A DNA stretch of 64,000 nt from an uncultured Collinsella sp. (GCA_900758475.1 CAAERQ010000007.1:50318-114317), one strand, 5' to 3'; shown: positions 16,107 to 25,767, counted from the stretch's first letter. Numbers and translations: made by a program. The notes: a model not told the origin generated them from the letters alone.

Positions 16107-17918
16107 ATGAATACTTCAATTGACATTTCCCACATCCGCAACTTCTCAATCGTTGCGCACATTGACCATGGCAAGTCCACGATCAGTGACCGTATCCTCG
16201 AGCTCACCCATACCGTTGACGAGCGCGACATGGAGTCGCAGCTGCTCGACACCATGGATATCGAGCGCGAGCGCGGCATCACGATCAAGTCCAATGCCGT
16301 CCGCGTGTCCTATGACGCCGATGACGGCGAGACGTATCAGTTCAACCTTATCGATACGCCGGGCCATGTAGACTTTACCTACGAGGTCTCGCGTTCGCTG
16401 GCCGCTTGCGAGGGCGCGGTGCTCGTCGTCGACGCCACCCAGGGTGTCGAGGCGCAGACTGTCTCCAACGCGACGCTCGCTATGAACGCCAACTTGGATA
16501 TCGTGCCCGCCATCAACAAGATCGACCTGCCCTCGGCCCATCCTGACGAGGTTAAGACCGAGATCGAGGACGACCTTGCGATTCCCGCCGATGATGCCGT
16601 GTGCGTATCGGGCAAGACCGGCGAGGGCATTCACGATCTGCTAGAGTCCATCGTCTTTTTGATCTCGCCGCCTAAGGGCGATGCAAACGCTCCGCTTAAG
16701 GCGCTCATTCTGGATTCGTACTTTGATGAGTATCGTGGCGTGGTGGCCACGGTGCGCGTCTTCGATGGTTCCATTAAAAAGGGCGATACGCTTCGTATGA
16801 TGCAGGCCGAGGGCGACTTTTTGGTCGACGGCGTGGGCGTCAAGCGTCCTGCCGAGACCCCGGTTGACGCGTTGACGGTTGGCGAGGTCGGCTACGTGGT
16901 CACGGGCCTGAAGGACCCCGAGGCCGTTCGCGTGGGCGACACCCTTACCTGGGCGTCGAACCCCTGCCCCGAGCCGCTTCCGGGCTACCGCGAGGCCAAG
17001 CCCATGGTCTATACGGGCCTGTTTCCGATCGACAACAAGGATTACGAGAACCTGCGCGACGCGCTCGATAAACTGCATGTCAATGACCCGTCGTTGGTGT
17101 GGGAACCTGAGACCTCGGTGGCGCTCGGCTTTGGCTTCCGCGTGGGCTTCTTGGGCCTGCTGCACATGGAGGTCGTCAAGGAGCGTCTCGAGCGTGAGTT
17201 CAACCTGGACCTCATCGCCACGAGTCCTTCGGTCGACTATCACGTGTACAAGACCGATGGCGAAATGATCGATGTCCGCAGCCCGCAGGATCTGCCCGAG
17301 GCCACGCGTATCGAGCGCATTGAGGAGCCGTTCCTCAAAGCCAAGATCATCTGTCCGCCCGAGTATACGGGTGCCGTCATGCAGCTCGCCATCGAGCACC
17401 GCGGCGTGACGACCGACATGATCCATCTCACGAGCAAATCGGTCGAGATGCGCTTTGATATGCCGCTCGCTGAACTCATCTTGGACTTCTTCGATCAGCT
17501 CAAGAGCCGCACCAAGGGTTACGCCTCGTTGGATTACGAGTTCAACGAGTACCGTCCATCCGAGCTTGTGAAGCTTGATATCCTGCTTTCGGGCGACGAG
17601 GTGGACGCGCTGTCGTTTATCGTCCATAAGGATAAGGCTTACGGTCTTGCCCGCGGCCTGTGCGACAAGCTCAAGGAGATTATTCCGCGCCAGCTGTTCG
17701 AGGTGCCCATCCAGGGTGCTATCGGCAACAAGATCATTGCTCGCTCCACCGTCAAGGCGCGTCGCAAGGACGTGCTTGCCAAGTGCTACGGCGGCGATAT
17801 TTCGCGTAAGCGCAAACTGCTCGAGAAGCAGAAAGAGGGCAAGAAGCGCATGAAGGCCATCGGCTCGGTCGAGGTCCCGCAGGAGGCGTTTATGGCGATC
17901 CTCAAGGTGGACGAGTAG
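16107..17918 (+). CDS. lepA: Elongation factor 4 (LepA)
   Basis: Ribosome-associated GTPase proposed to back-translocate stalled ribosomes or assist 30S biogenesis. It is 603 aa, full length. The G1 motif AHIDHGKST is at 17-25, followed by RGITI, DTPGH and NKIDLP, the EF-G-like domains, and the LepA-specific C-terminal domain (KARRKDVLAKCYGGDISRK). An in-frame extension back to 16047 runs through the rpsT terminator and was rejected. dusB follows after four bases. Confidence 0.96.
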   Translation: MNTSIDISHIRNFSIVAHIDHGKSTISDRILELTHTVDERDMESQLLDTMDIERERGITIKSNAVRVSYDADDGETYQFNLIDTPGHVDFTYEVSRSLAACEGAVLVVDATQGVEAQTVSNATLAMNANLDIVPAINKIDLPSAHPDEVKTEIEDDLAIPADDAVCVSGKTGEGIHDLLESIVFLISPPKGDANAPLKALILDSYFDEYRGVVATVRVFDGSIKKGDTLRMMQAEGDFLVDGVGVKRPAETPVDALTVGEVGYVVTGLKDPEAVRVGDTLTWASNPCPEPLPGYREAKPMVYTGLFPIDNKDYENLRDALDKLHVNDPSLVWEPETSVALGFGFRVGFLGLLHMEVVKERLEREFNLDLIATSPSVDYHVYKTDGEMIDVRSPQDLPEATRIERIEEPFLKAKIICPPEYTGAVMQLAIEHRGVTTDMIHLTSKSVEMRFDMPLAELILDFFDQLKSRTKGYASLDYEFNEYRPSELVKLDILLSGDEVDALSFIVHKDKAYGLARGLCDKLKEIIPRQLFEVPIQGAIGNKIIARSTVKARRKDVLAKCYGGDISRKRKLLEKQKEGKKRMKAIGSVEVPQEAFMAILKVDE

Positions 17919-17922
17919 GTCT

Positions 17923-18966
17923 ATGGCGCTTTCCGAATATAGTCAGCGGCTGCTGGGCGCCTATGCCGAGCAACCGTTCCTTATGGCTCCCATGGCGGGC
18001 GTGACCGATCCCGCCTACCGCATCATGTGCCGCCGCCGCGGTGCCAACCTTGCCTACAGCGAGATGGTGAGCGTGGCGGGCCTTGCCTATGCCAGCAACA
18101 AGACCTGGCGCCTGGTGCTACCGGCCGACGAGGAGCAGCAGATTTGCGTGCAGCTCTTTGGCTCCAAGCCCGATCAGTTTGCGAGCGCCGTCGCCGCCGT
18201 CGAGGAGCGCGTTGGCGATCGCCTGTCGCTCATCGATATCAATATGGCATGCCCCGCCCGCAAGGTCGTTACCAAGGGCGAGGGCTCGGCGCTCATGCGC
18301 ACGCCTGACCTGGCGGAGAAGATCGTCGAGGCTACGGTGGGTGCGGCGCACGTGCCCGTGACCGTCAAGATTCGCAAGGGCTTTTATGCCGAGGACCGCA
18401 ATGCCGCGACATTTGCCCAGATGCTTGAGGGTGCAGGGGCTGCCGCAGTCGCCGTGCATGGTCGTTGCGCCACACAGCTCTACACGGGCCAGGCCGATTG
18501 GTCAGTCGTCGATGAAGTCGCAGATGCCGTCGAGATTCCCGTGATCGGTTCGGGCGACGTGTTCTGCGCCGAGGATGCCGCGGAGCATCTGCGCAACTCG
18601 GGTGCCAGCGCGGTGTTTATCGCGCGCGGTATCTACGGTAATCCCTGGGTCTTTGGTGATGCTCGCGCCCTTTCGCTCGATGGCATACCGGTGCCGCAGC
18701 GCAGCTCCGTCGAGCGCCTGGACGCCCTGCGTGAGCACCTCACGCTGACGCATGAGCTCTTGCCGCTCATGTCGCGCGCCCGCACGTACGCAAGCTGGTA
18801 CTTAAAAGGTATGCCCCATGCCGCCGCCTGGCGTGCCCAGGTGGTGCGCTGCTCCACGTATGAGGAGTTCATGGCGCTGGTCGATGAGATCGAGCGCGAT
18901 GTGGTGGCCTGCGAGGCTGCCCTTGCCGCCGGCGAATCGGTGCCCCCTCATCCGCTGGAGGCTTAA
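17923..18966 (+). CDS. dusB: tRNA-dihydrouridine synthase
   Basis: FMN enzyme reducing uridines in the tRNA D-loop. The 347 aa protein has the TIM-barrel start FLMAPMAGVTDPAYR, the catalytic cysteine C110 in DINMACPARKV, the FMN-phosphate loop VIGSGDVF, and the C-terminal four-helix domain (LPLMSRARTYASWYLKGMP). The subtype is probably DusB; this rests on length and Gram-positive context. It follows lepA by four bases and precedes hemW by two. Confidence 0.92.
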   Translation: MALSEYSQRLLGAYAEQPFLMAPMAGVTDPAYRIMCRRRGANLAYSEMVSVAGLAYASNKTWRLVLPADEEQQICVQLFGSKPDQFASAVAAVEERVGDRLSLIDINMACPARKVVTKGEGSALMRTPDLAEKIVEATVGAAHVPVTVKIRKGFYAEDRNAATFAQMLEGAGAAAVAVHGRCATQLYTGQADWSVVDEVADAVEIPVIGSGDVFCAEDAAEHLRNSGASAVFIARGIYGNPWVFGDARALSLDGIPVPQRSSVERLDALREHLTLTHELLPLMSRARTYASWYLKGMPHAAAWRAQVVRCSTYEEFMALVDEIERDVVACEAALAAGESVPPHPLEA

Positions 18967-18968
18967 GG

Positions 18969-20201
18969 GTGGCCGTTACCGCGCTGTATGCGCACGTGCC
19001 GTTCTGTGCCCAAAAGTGCCGCTACTGCGACTTTGATTCGCGCAGTTTCGCTCCGTGCGAGCTGGGTGCTGCGCTCGATGCCTATTTTGAGCAGTTGTAC
19101 GCGCGCCTCGATGCTTTTGGCAAGGCTGGGGCCCTTGACCAGATCCGCACCGTCTATGTTGGCGGCGGCACGCCGTCGCTGGCGGGGGAGCGCCTGGTGG
19201 AGCTGGCGCGGCGTATTCGTGCGTGGTGCGCCCCTGTTGAGTTTACCTGCGAGGCCAATCCCGAGTCGCTGACCGCCGAGCTCGCCACTGCGCTTGCCAA
19301 GGTGGGTGTCACACGCGTCTCTCTGGGCGTGCAAACGCTCGATAACACCGAACTTGCCGCCATCGGCCGTATTCACGATGCCGATCGGGCGCTCGCTGCT
19401 ATCGCGACGGTCAAGGACGCTGGGCTTGACGTGTCGTGCGACCTTATGTGCGGTCTTCCCGGGCAGACCGCAGCGAGTTGGAGTCGCACGCTTGATGGCG
19501 TGCTGGTGGCGGCTCCGCATCATGTGTCGGTTTACCCGCTCACGCTCGAGGAGGGGACACCCCTCTATCGCATGGCGTGCCGCGACGAGTCGCTCGAGCC
19601 TGATGAGGATTTTCAAGCCGCCTGCATGGACACGGCGCGTGGGCGTTTGGGTGCGGCCGGCTATCACCCGTATGAGGTGGCGAGCTACGCGCTCGACGGC
19701 CATGAGTGCGCCCATAACATTGCCTATTGGAGCGGCCAAGGCTATCTGGGCCTGGGTCGTTCTGCCGCGGGCATGCTCGACGCCGAAGATTTCGACCGTC
19801 TTGCAGGTTTGTTCCCCGGCGTGTCTTCTCGAGGCTATGCGTATCGCGTGCGTCTGGTGCAACGCGACGATGTCGCGACGGCGTTCGAGGCCGAATACCT
19901 GTCGCAGCGCGAGGCTGCGGCCGAAGACCTGATGCTCGCCTGTCGTATGACGCGCGGTGTTGGGCCCGACCTGTTGGTTCGCGCGGCCTGCGTCATCCCA
20001 ACGGATGAGCTGGCAGCTGCCTGCGATCACGCACTCGAATTGGGTCTTGCCACGTGGGTGCCCGATGGCGTCGAGGGATATGCGGGGCGCGTCGCCTCGA
20101 AAGACGTTATCACAGGTCGCGCCCGCGCTCGTTTGGCGCCGACACACCTGGGCTGGCTCGATGGAAATGTTCTGTTCGAGCTGTTTTGGGGTCTAGCATA
20201 G
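18969..20201 (+). CDS. hemW: Radical SAM heme chaperone HemW
   Basis: Related to oxygen-independent coproporphyrinogen oxidase; HemW-type proteins bind and insert heme instead. The 410 aa protein has the radical SAM cluster motif CxxxCxxC at C13, C17 and C20, within HVPFCAQKCRYCDF, then GGGTPS and the HemN C-terminal domain. It lacks the extra N-terminal residues of true HemN enzymes, which favours HemW. The GTG at 18969 lies two bases after dusB. lepA-hemW is a conserved neighbour pair. Confidence 0.9.
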   Translation: MAVTALYAHVPFCAQKCRYCDFDSRSFAPCELGAALDAYFEQLYARLDAFGKAGALDQIRTVYVGGGTPSLAGERLVELARRIRAWCAPVEFTCEANPESLTAELATALAKVGVTRVSLGVQTLDNTELAAIGRIHDADRALAAIATVKDAGLDVSCDLMCGLPGQTAASWSRTLDGVLVAAPHHVSVYPLTLEEGTPLYRMACRDESLEPDEDFQAACMDTARGRLGAAGYHPYEVASYALDGHECAHNIAYWSGQGYLGLGRSAAGMLDAEDFDRLAGLFPGVSSRGYAYRVRLVQRDDVATAFEAEYLSQREAAAEDLMLACRMTRGVGPDLLVRAACVIPTDELAAACDHALELGLATWVPDGVEGYAGRVASKDVITGRARARLAPTHLGWLDGNVLFELFWGLA

Positions 20202-20259
20202 GCCGCTCGGGTAGAATTACCGCAAGATATACGCTGCTGTGAGCAGGAGGTTGCCGTAC

Positions 20260-21363
20260 ATGGCGACGATGAACGAAAAAGATTACTACGAGATTCTCGG
20301 TGTCTCCAAGGACGCCACCTCGCGTGATATTCAAAAGGCCTTTCAGCAGAAGGCCCGTAAGCTCCATCCGGACGTCAATAAAGAGCCGGGTGCCGAGGAA
20401 AAGTTCAAAGAGGTTTCCGAGGCCTACGCCGTGCTTTCGGATGAGCAGAAGCGTGCGCGCTATGACGCCATGCGCTCGGGCAATCCCTTCGCCGGCGCTC
20501 CTACGGCTTCGCCTTATGGTGGCGGTTACGCCGGCGGCGCCGGGTACGGCAATCCCTTTGAGGGCGGTTTTCCCTTTGGCGGCGCATGGGGCCAGCCGCG
20601 TCGCGGGCGGGCAGCATACAATCCCGAAAGCGGTGCCAACGTGGTCGTCGACATTAAGCTCGATGCCAAGGAGGCCAAGGGCGGTTCCCGCAAAACCGTT
20701 CGCTACACGCGATTCGATACGTGCGGACACTGCGGCGGCTCGGGTTCTGTCTCCTCCGAGCATGCCCATACCTGCCCAAGCTGTGGCGGACGCGGCCATA
20801 TCGATGTGGACCTGTCCTTCCTGTTTGGCGCTGGCACGTTTCAGTCGGTTTGCCCCGAGTGCGGCGGCTCGGGCAAGGTCGTAGCCGATCCGTGCCCCGA
20901 TTGCGGCGGCAGCGGTCGTACCCGCGTGACCTCCGAGCAAACGATTGAGTTTCCTGCCGGCACGCACGACGGCGACGAGGTTCGCATTAGCGGCATGGGC
21001 CATGCCGGTACCAATGGCGCCACGGGTGGTGACCTGGTCGGTCGCGCCCATGTGGAGGCCGAGCGCCTGGAGGGCAAGGCCCGTACCGGCTTTTACCTGA
21101 TGGGCATCGTGGCGCCGTTTTTGGTGCTGTCGGCCATCTCGGGCGTGTTCTCGGCCTTTGCCGTGATGTGTTTTATTCCGTTTGCCATGGGCCTGTTCAT
21201 GGTGCTCTCGGATGGGGTACTTCACCGTAGCCTGCTGTGGTGGAAGCGTGGTGCGATGCAGTTTGCCAACGGTTTTGCCAACGGCTTCATGTTCGCGCTC
21301 GTGTCGGTGTGGTTTGCGAGCTGCTCGCAGCGCGCGATGCTTTCGCCCTACGGGATGCAATAA
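20260..21363 (+). CDS. DnaJ-family protein with C-terminal membrane segments
   Basis: A 367 aa J-domain protein. The J domain (residues 7-70) has the HPD triad at 36-38. A Gly/Phe-rich region and four CxxCxGxG zinc-finger repeats follow (CGHCGGSG, CPSCGGRG, CPECGGSG, CPDCGGSG, about 155-220), then one substrate-binding domain. From about residue 277 the usual second C-terminal domain is replaced by hydrophobic stretches (about 278-318 and 339-355), predicted to be membrane-spanning. So this is not a standard soluble DnaJ; it could bring DnaK to the membrane. AGGAGG at 20245-20250 supports the ATG at 20260. A standard DnaJ follows. Confidence 0.85.
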   Translation: MATMNEKDYYEILGVSKDATSRDIQKAFQQKARKLHPDVNKEPGAEEKFKEVSEAYAVLSDEQKRARYDAMRSGNPFAGAPTASPYGGGYAGGAGYGNPFEGGFPFGGAWGQPRRGRAAYNPESGANVVVDIKLDAKEAKGGSRKTVRYTRFDTCGHCGGSGSVSSEHAHTCPSCGGRGHIDVDLSFLFGAGTFQSVCPECGGSGKVVADPCPDCGGSGRTRVTSEQTIEFPAGTHDGDEVRISGMGHAGTNGATGGDLVGRAHVEAERLEGKARTGFYLMGIVAPFLVLSAISGVFSAFAVMCFIPFAMGLFMVLSDGVLHRSLLWWKRGAMQFANGFANGFMFALVSVWFASCSQRAMLSPYGMQ

Positions 21364-21444
21364 CATCAAACCCTCTGTTTGCGGCCGGCCCTGCATGGGT
21401 ATAGGACGCACTGTGACAATATTGAAAGTCGGAAGGATTCGGTC

Positions 21445-22593
21445 GTGTCGGAAAATAGGGATTACTACGAGGTACTTGGCGTCGATAAGGACGCCGACGC
21501 GCGGACCATTAAGCGCGCGTTTTTAAAGAAAGCCCGTACGGTACACCCGGATGTTTCGGACGACCCCGAGGCCGAGGCCAAGTTCAAAGAGCTGAACGAG
21601 GCCTATTCTGTCCTTTCCGATGAGCAGAAGCGTGCCAACTACGATCGCTTTGGCACTGCCGATGGCCCTGGTGGCTCCGGCTATGTCGACATCAACGACA
21701 TCTTTGGCGGCATGGGCATGGACGACCTGTTCTCGTCGTTCTTTGGCGGCGGCGCCGGCGGTGGTGCCCGCAGCCGTCGCGAGCGCCGTCGCGGTCGCGA
21801 TATGGCCATCTCGCTTTCGGTGACGCTCGAGGAAGCTGCACTTGGCTGCAAAAAGACGATCAGCTATGACCGCCTTGCTCCCTGCGAGGATTGCAACGGT
21901 ACGGGCAAGGCTGACGGTGCGACCGAAAAGCAGTGCAGCCGCTGCCACGGCACGGGCTATGTCACCACGGTCCAGCGCTCGTTTTTGGGTCAGGTCCAGT
22001 CCTCTTCGCCCTGCCCCGACTGCCACGGCGAGGGCACGGTCATCGACCATCCCTGCGAGACTTGCGACGGTCAGGGCCGCACGCCTTCGCACGAAAAGAT
22101 CGACATCGATATTCCCGCCGGCGTCTCGACCGGTCGCCAGCTGCGCGTGAGCGGCTTTGGCGAGGCCGGTCTTCGTGGCGAGCCCTCGGGCGACCTGATC
22201 GTCAGCGTGCGTGTCGCCGATCACGAGCGCTTTAAGCGCAATGGCGACGACCTGTACCTGGTGAGCGATATCTCCATCGCGCAGGCCGCGCTCGGCTGCG
22301 AGATCGAGGTCGAGGGCATTATGCCCGAGGAGGTCGTCAAGGTTACGGTCCCTGCCGGCACGCAGTATGGCGACACCGTCAGCGTCAACAACTTTGGCAT
22401 GCCGCGCATCGGCGGTGGCGGCTCACGTGGTCGTCTGGTCGTGCAGCTGCGCGTGGTCGTTCCCACGAACCTTTCCAACAAGCAGCGCGAGCTGCTCCGC
22501 GCTTTTGCCGACGAGATGGGCGATGACGTCGCTTCCGGTAAGAAGTCGGTAACCGATCGTATCAAGAGCGCCCTCGACGATATCCTCGATTAA
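21445..22593 (+). CDS. dnaJ: Chaperone protein DnaJ
   Basis: Hsp40 co-chaperone stimulating DnaK ATPase. The 382 aa protein has the full type I layout: J domain with HPD at 34-36, a Gly-rich linker, four zinc repeats (CEDCNGTG, CSRCHGTG, CPDCHGEG, CETCDGQG) and both C-terminal substrate domains (IDIDIPAGVSTGRQLRVSG and the following DLYLVSDISIAQAALGCEIEV region). The start is GTG at 21445 after GGAAGGA at 21431-21437. hrcA, grpE and dnaK, often upstream in this gene order, are absent here. Confidence 0.93.
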   Translation: MSENRDYYEVLGVDKDADARTIKRAFLKKARTVHPDVSDDPEAEAKFKELNEAYSVLSDEQKRANYDRFGTADGPGGSGYVDINDIFGGMGMDDLFSSFFGGGAGGGARSRRERRRGRDMAISLSVTLEEAALGCKKTISYDRLAPCEDCNGTGKADGATEKQCSRCHGTGYVTTVQRSFLGQVQSSSPCPDCHGEGTVIDHPCETCDGQGRTPSHEKIDIDIPAGVSTGRQLRVSGFGEAGLRGEPSGDLIVSVRVADHERFKRNGDDLYLVSDISIAQAALGCEIEVEGIMPEEVVKVTVPAGTQYGDTVSVNNFGMPRIGGGGSRGRLVVQLRVVVPTNLSNKQRELLRAFADEMGDDVASGKKSVTDRIKSALDDILD

Positions 22594-22602
22594 GGAGCCC
22601 GC

Positions 22603-23895
22603 TTGCTCGCACCCCATATTTCCGTCGTCAACCTTGGCTGCCGTGTCAACCGGGTTGAGTCCGACCGTATCACTGCCGATCTTATGCGCCAGGGCTTTGC
22701 GATGGTGGAGCCCCAGGATGCCGACCTGATTGTAATCAATACCTGCGCCGTGACGGGCGAGGCCGAGGCCAAGACCCGTAAGGCCGTCCGTCATGCGCTG
22801 TCATATCCAGGTGAGCCCTACGTTGTCGTGACCGGCTGCGTCGTCAACTTGCATCCCGAAGAGCTGCTGGAGCTTTCGGACCGCGTCATTGCCGAGCCGT
22901 CGAAAATCGACGTCGCCGAGCGTGTCTGCGAGGTGCTGGGTGTCGAATCCGATAGTGTGGCCGCTTGCAGCGACAGCGATGTGGTCGATGCTCTGGGGCG
23001 CTCGCGTCTGGGCGTGAAGATCCAAGACGGCTGCAATCACCGCTGCACGTATTGCATTGTGTGGAAGGCGCGCGGCCCTGAGCGCTCCGTGCCCGTCGAG
23101 TCCGTGCTCGAGCAGGTGCGCGAGGCCCAGGAGGCCGGTGTGCCCGAGGTGGTGCTGACTGGCGTGAACCTGGGCGCCTATGACGGCAAGAGCGCGACTG
23201 ACGAACACGTGGAGATCGATGAGCTGCTCCAGGCCATCATGGAGCGCACCGAGATCGCCCACGTGCGCATCTCCTCGGTGGAACCCATGGATATTTCCGA
23301 GCGCTTGCTCAAGGTGATGGCTCGCTATCCGAAGCGTATCGCGCCGTTTTTGCACCTGCCTGTGCAGTCTGGCTGCACGGCGACGCTGCATCGCATGGGC
23401 CGTCCCTATAGCGCCGAGGCGTTCGAGGACACGGTGCGCATGATTCGCGCTAACCTGCCCCAGGCTGCACTTTCGTGTGACGTTATCGTCGGTTTCCCTG
23501 GCGAGACGGACGAGGAGTTCGAGGAGTCGCTGGCGCTGTGCCGTCGCGTGGGCTTTTCGCGCATGCACGTGTTCCGCTATAGCAAGCGCCCCGGCACCCT
23601 CGCCGCCGACATGCCCGACCAGGTACCCCCTGAGGTCATGGCCGAGCGCAGCCGTCGCATGCGCGCCGCCGCACAGGAGCTTGCGATCGCCGATGCCCGC
23701 CGCCGCGTGGGCACGGTCGAGCGTGCGGTGCTCGAGTATGGCGACAACCTGACGCTCGGCTCGTTCCATCATGCCCGTCTTGATGATACCTGTGGACTCA
23801 CAGCCCCTTGCCTGCTCGATGTTGCTATCATCGGAGTCGATGATTCCGGCTTGGTCCATGCACGCAGGGAGGTTCATGGAAGCCTCGAAGATTAG
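22603..23895 (+). CDS. mtaB: tRNA (N6-threonylcarbamoyladenosine-37) methylthiotransferase MtaB
   Basis: Adds the 2-methylthio group to t6A37 in tRNAs reading ANN codons. The 430 aa radical SAM enzyme binds two 4Fe-4S clusters: C13, C48 and C79 in the N-terminal domain, and C144, C148 and C151 in the CNHRCTYC motif. The N-terminal GCRVNRVES motif is typical of MtaB rather than MiaB or RimO. A TTG start at 22603 follows AAGGAG at 22592-22597. It overlaps phoH by 20 bases. Confidence 0.9.
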   Translation: MLAPHISVVNLGCRVNRVESDRITADLMRQGFAMVEPQDADLIVINTCAVTGEAEAKTRKAVRHALSYPGEPYVVVTGCVVNLHPEELLELSDRVIAEPSKIDVAERVCEVLGVESDSVAACSDSDVVDALGRSRLGVKIQDGCNHRCTYCIVWKARGPERSVPVESVLEQVREAQEAGVPEVVLTGVNLGAYDGKSATDEHVEIDELLQAIMERTEIAHVRISSVEPMDISERLLKVMARYPKRIAPFLHLPVQSGCTATLHRMGRPYSAEAFEDTVRMIRANLPQAALSCDVIVGFPGETDEEFEESLALCRRVGFSRMHVFRYSKRPGTLAADMPDQVPPEVMAERSRRMRAAAQELAIADARRRVGTVERAVLEYGDNLTLGSFHHARLDDTCGLTAPCLLDVAIIGVDDSGLVHARREVHGSLED

Positions 23896-24862
23896 ACTTA
23901 CCGTTCCCGAGGGTATCGACCCCTCGCGCGTTTTGGGCGCCGGCGATGGCGCCCTTCGTGCACTCGAGAACTTGGTGCGCGCCCAAGTGGTTGCCCGCGG
24001 TGACAGCGTTGCCGTGAGCGGCGATCCGGACGAGGTCGAGCTCGTGGCGCGCTTTTTCGAGCATGCTTTTCGCGAGGCGGCCGCCGGGCGCACGCTGTCT
24101 GCCGACGATGTCTCGCGATGCCTGGCGGTCTTGCGCGACGGCGAGCATAATGCCTCGTCGCTGCGCGATGACGTGCTGCTGTCGTATCGCGGTCGCGTCA
24201 TCCGCCCCAAGACGCTCGGCCAAAAGCGCTACGTGGATGCCATTCGCTCGCATACCATCACGTTTGGCCTCGGTCCCGCCGGTACCGGTAAAACCTATCT
24301 GGCTATGGCACTCGCTGTCGCCGCGCTCAAGCGCCATGAGGTGGGCCGCCTGATCCTGACGCGCCCGGTTGTCGAGGCGGGGGAGAACTTGGGCTTTTTG
24401 CCCGGCACCCTCGAGGAAAAGATCGACCCGTATATGCGTCCGCTCTATGATGCCCTGTTTGACATGATGGATCGTGAGCGTACCGATGAGCTCATGGAGC
24501 GTGGCGTGATCGAGATCGCCCCGCTCGCCTACATGCGCGGTCGAACGCTGAGTGATGCCTTTGTGGTGCTCGATGAGGCACAAAACACGACGCCCGAGCA
24601 GATGAAGATGTTCCTGACGCGCCTGGGTTTTAATTCCAAGTTCGTGATTACCGGCGACCTGAGCCAGCGTGACCTGGTGGGTCGTCGCGGCGGTCTTGCC
24701 GATATCGAAAGGATTTTGGGTCGCGTCGACGATGTGGCGTTTTCTCACCTGGAGCGCGCCGACGTGGTGCGCCATGCCTTGGTGGGGCGCATCGTCGAGG
24801 CCTACGATGCTTATGATGACGTGCGTGAGCAGCGCTCGCGCGACCGAAAGGAGTCCCGTTGA
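23876..24862 (+). CDS. phoH: PhoH-family ATPase
   Basis: Predicted ATP-binding RNA-related protein, commonly paired with YbeY. It is 328 aa, with Walker A GPAGTGKT at 133-140 and Walker B VVLDEAQN near 230. GGGAGG before the ATG at 23876 sets the start inside mtaB; an upstream extension in the same frame is coding for mtaB in another frame. Exact biochemical role is not established for the family. Confidence 0.92.
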   Translation: MEASKIRLTVPEGIDPSRVLGAGDGALRALENLVRAQVVARGDSVAVSGDPDEVELVARFFEHAFREAAAGRTLSADDVSRCLAVLRDGEHNASSLRDDVLLSYRGRVIRPKTLGQKRYVDAIRSHTITFGLGPAGTGKTYLAMALAVAALKRHEVGRLILTRPVVEAGENLGFLPGTLEEKIDPYMRPLYDALFDMMDRERTDELMERGVIEIAPLAYMRGRTLSDAFVVLDEAQNTTPEQMKMFLTRLGFNSKFVITGDLSQRDLVGRRGGLADIERILGRVDDVAFSHLERADVVRHALVGRIVEAYDAYDDVREQRSRDRKESR

Positions 24863-25368
24863 GTGTATTGATCAGCAACGATGCCGAGCTCGATACGCTG
24901 CTCGATGCCCAGGAGGTGGAGCACATCTGCGGAGTTGTGCTTGCCGCCGAGGGTGTTGAGCGTGAGGTCGAGATTTCCCTTTCGTATGTCGATGAGGACG
25001 AGATGCACGAGCTCAATCTTGAATGGCGTGGCATCGATCGCACGACCGACGTGCTCTCGTTTGAATGCGACTCGGCCTTTGACGAGGACATTCCCGCCGA
25101 CGAGACGCTCGAGCTCGGCGATATTATCCTGGCCCCGCAGGTCATTGCCCGCCAGGCCCCCGGCTTTGGCAACAGCCCCGCCGATGAGTGCCGACTGATG
25201 CTCGTGCATGGCATGCTGCACCTGCTGGGTTACGACCACATCGAGGACGATGAGGCCGAGGTCATGGAGGCACGCGAGGATGCCATCCTGCGCGACCTGG
25301 CGCTTGAGCGCGGCGAGGACCCCAAACTCGTCCACGTCGGCCCCATAACCAATCATGCCCACGACTAG
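24859..25368 (+). CDS. ybeY: Endoribonuclease YbeY
   Basis: Zinc endoribonuclease in 16S rRNA maturation and ribosome quality control. The 169 aa protein has the metal site HGMLHLLGYDH with H117, H121 and H127, and the upstream TDVLSF motif. The TTG start overlaps the phoH stop (TTGA), indicating coupling. The acidic protein is of normal size. Confidence 0.92.
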   Translation: MSVLISNDAELDTLLDAQEVEHICGVVLAAEGVEREVEISLSYVDEDEMHELNLEWRGIDRTTDVLSFECDSAFDEDIPADETLELGDIILAPQVIARQAPGFGNSPADECRLMLVHGMLHLLGYDHIEDDEAEVMEAREDAILRDLALERGEDPKLVHVGPITNHAHD

Positions 25369-25377
25369 GAGCCGTCT

Positions 25378-25755
25378 ATGATTCCCGGATCGAACAAGGA
25401 CCATCCGTCCTTTTTAAAGTCGTTCTCATACGCCATGGAGGGCTTCGTCACCGCCGTCAAGACCGAGCGCAATATCAAGGTCATGCTCGTGGCGGGCGTG
25501 TGCACCGTCATTGCCGGCTGCATCGTGGGGCTCGATATTGCCGAGTGGGCTACGGTCATCATCTGCTGCGGCCTGGTGATTCACGGCGAGCTGTGTAATA
25601 CCGCCATGGAGGCGATTGTCGACCTGGCGACCCAGGAGCTGCATCCGCTGGCCAAGCGCGCGAAGGATATCGCCGCTGCCTCTGTATACGTTCTTTCCAT
25701 TACCGCCGCGATCGTGGGCTTGCTTGTCTTTGCCCACGCGCTCGACTTTATTTAG
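25378..25755 (+). CDS. dgkA: Diacylglycerol/undecaprenol kinase
   Basis: Small integral membrane kinase of 125 aa. In Gram-positives this family phosphorylates undecaprenol for cell-wall synthesis. It has three hydrophobic helices and the active-site motif GELCNTAMEAIVDL followed by KRAKDIAAASV. It lies between ybeY and era, the standard location. The substrate (undecaprenol or diacylglycerol) cannot be told from sequence. Confidence 0.9.
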   Translation: MIPGSNKDHPSFLKSFSYAMEGFVTAVKTERNIKVMLVAGVCTVIAGCIVGLDIAEWATVIICCGLVIHGELCNTAMEAIVDLATQELHPLAKRAKDIAAASVYVLSITAAIVGLLVFAHALDFI

Positions 25756-25767
25756 AAAGGGATTCCC

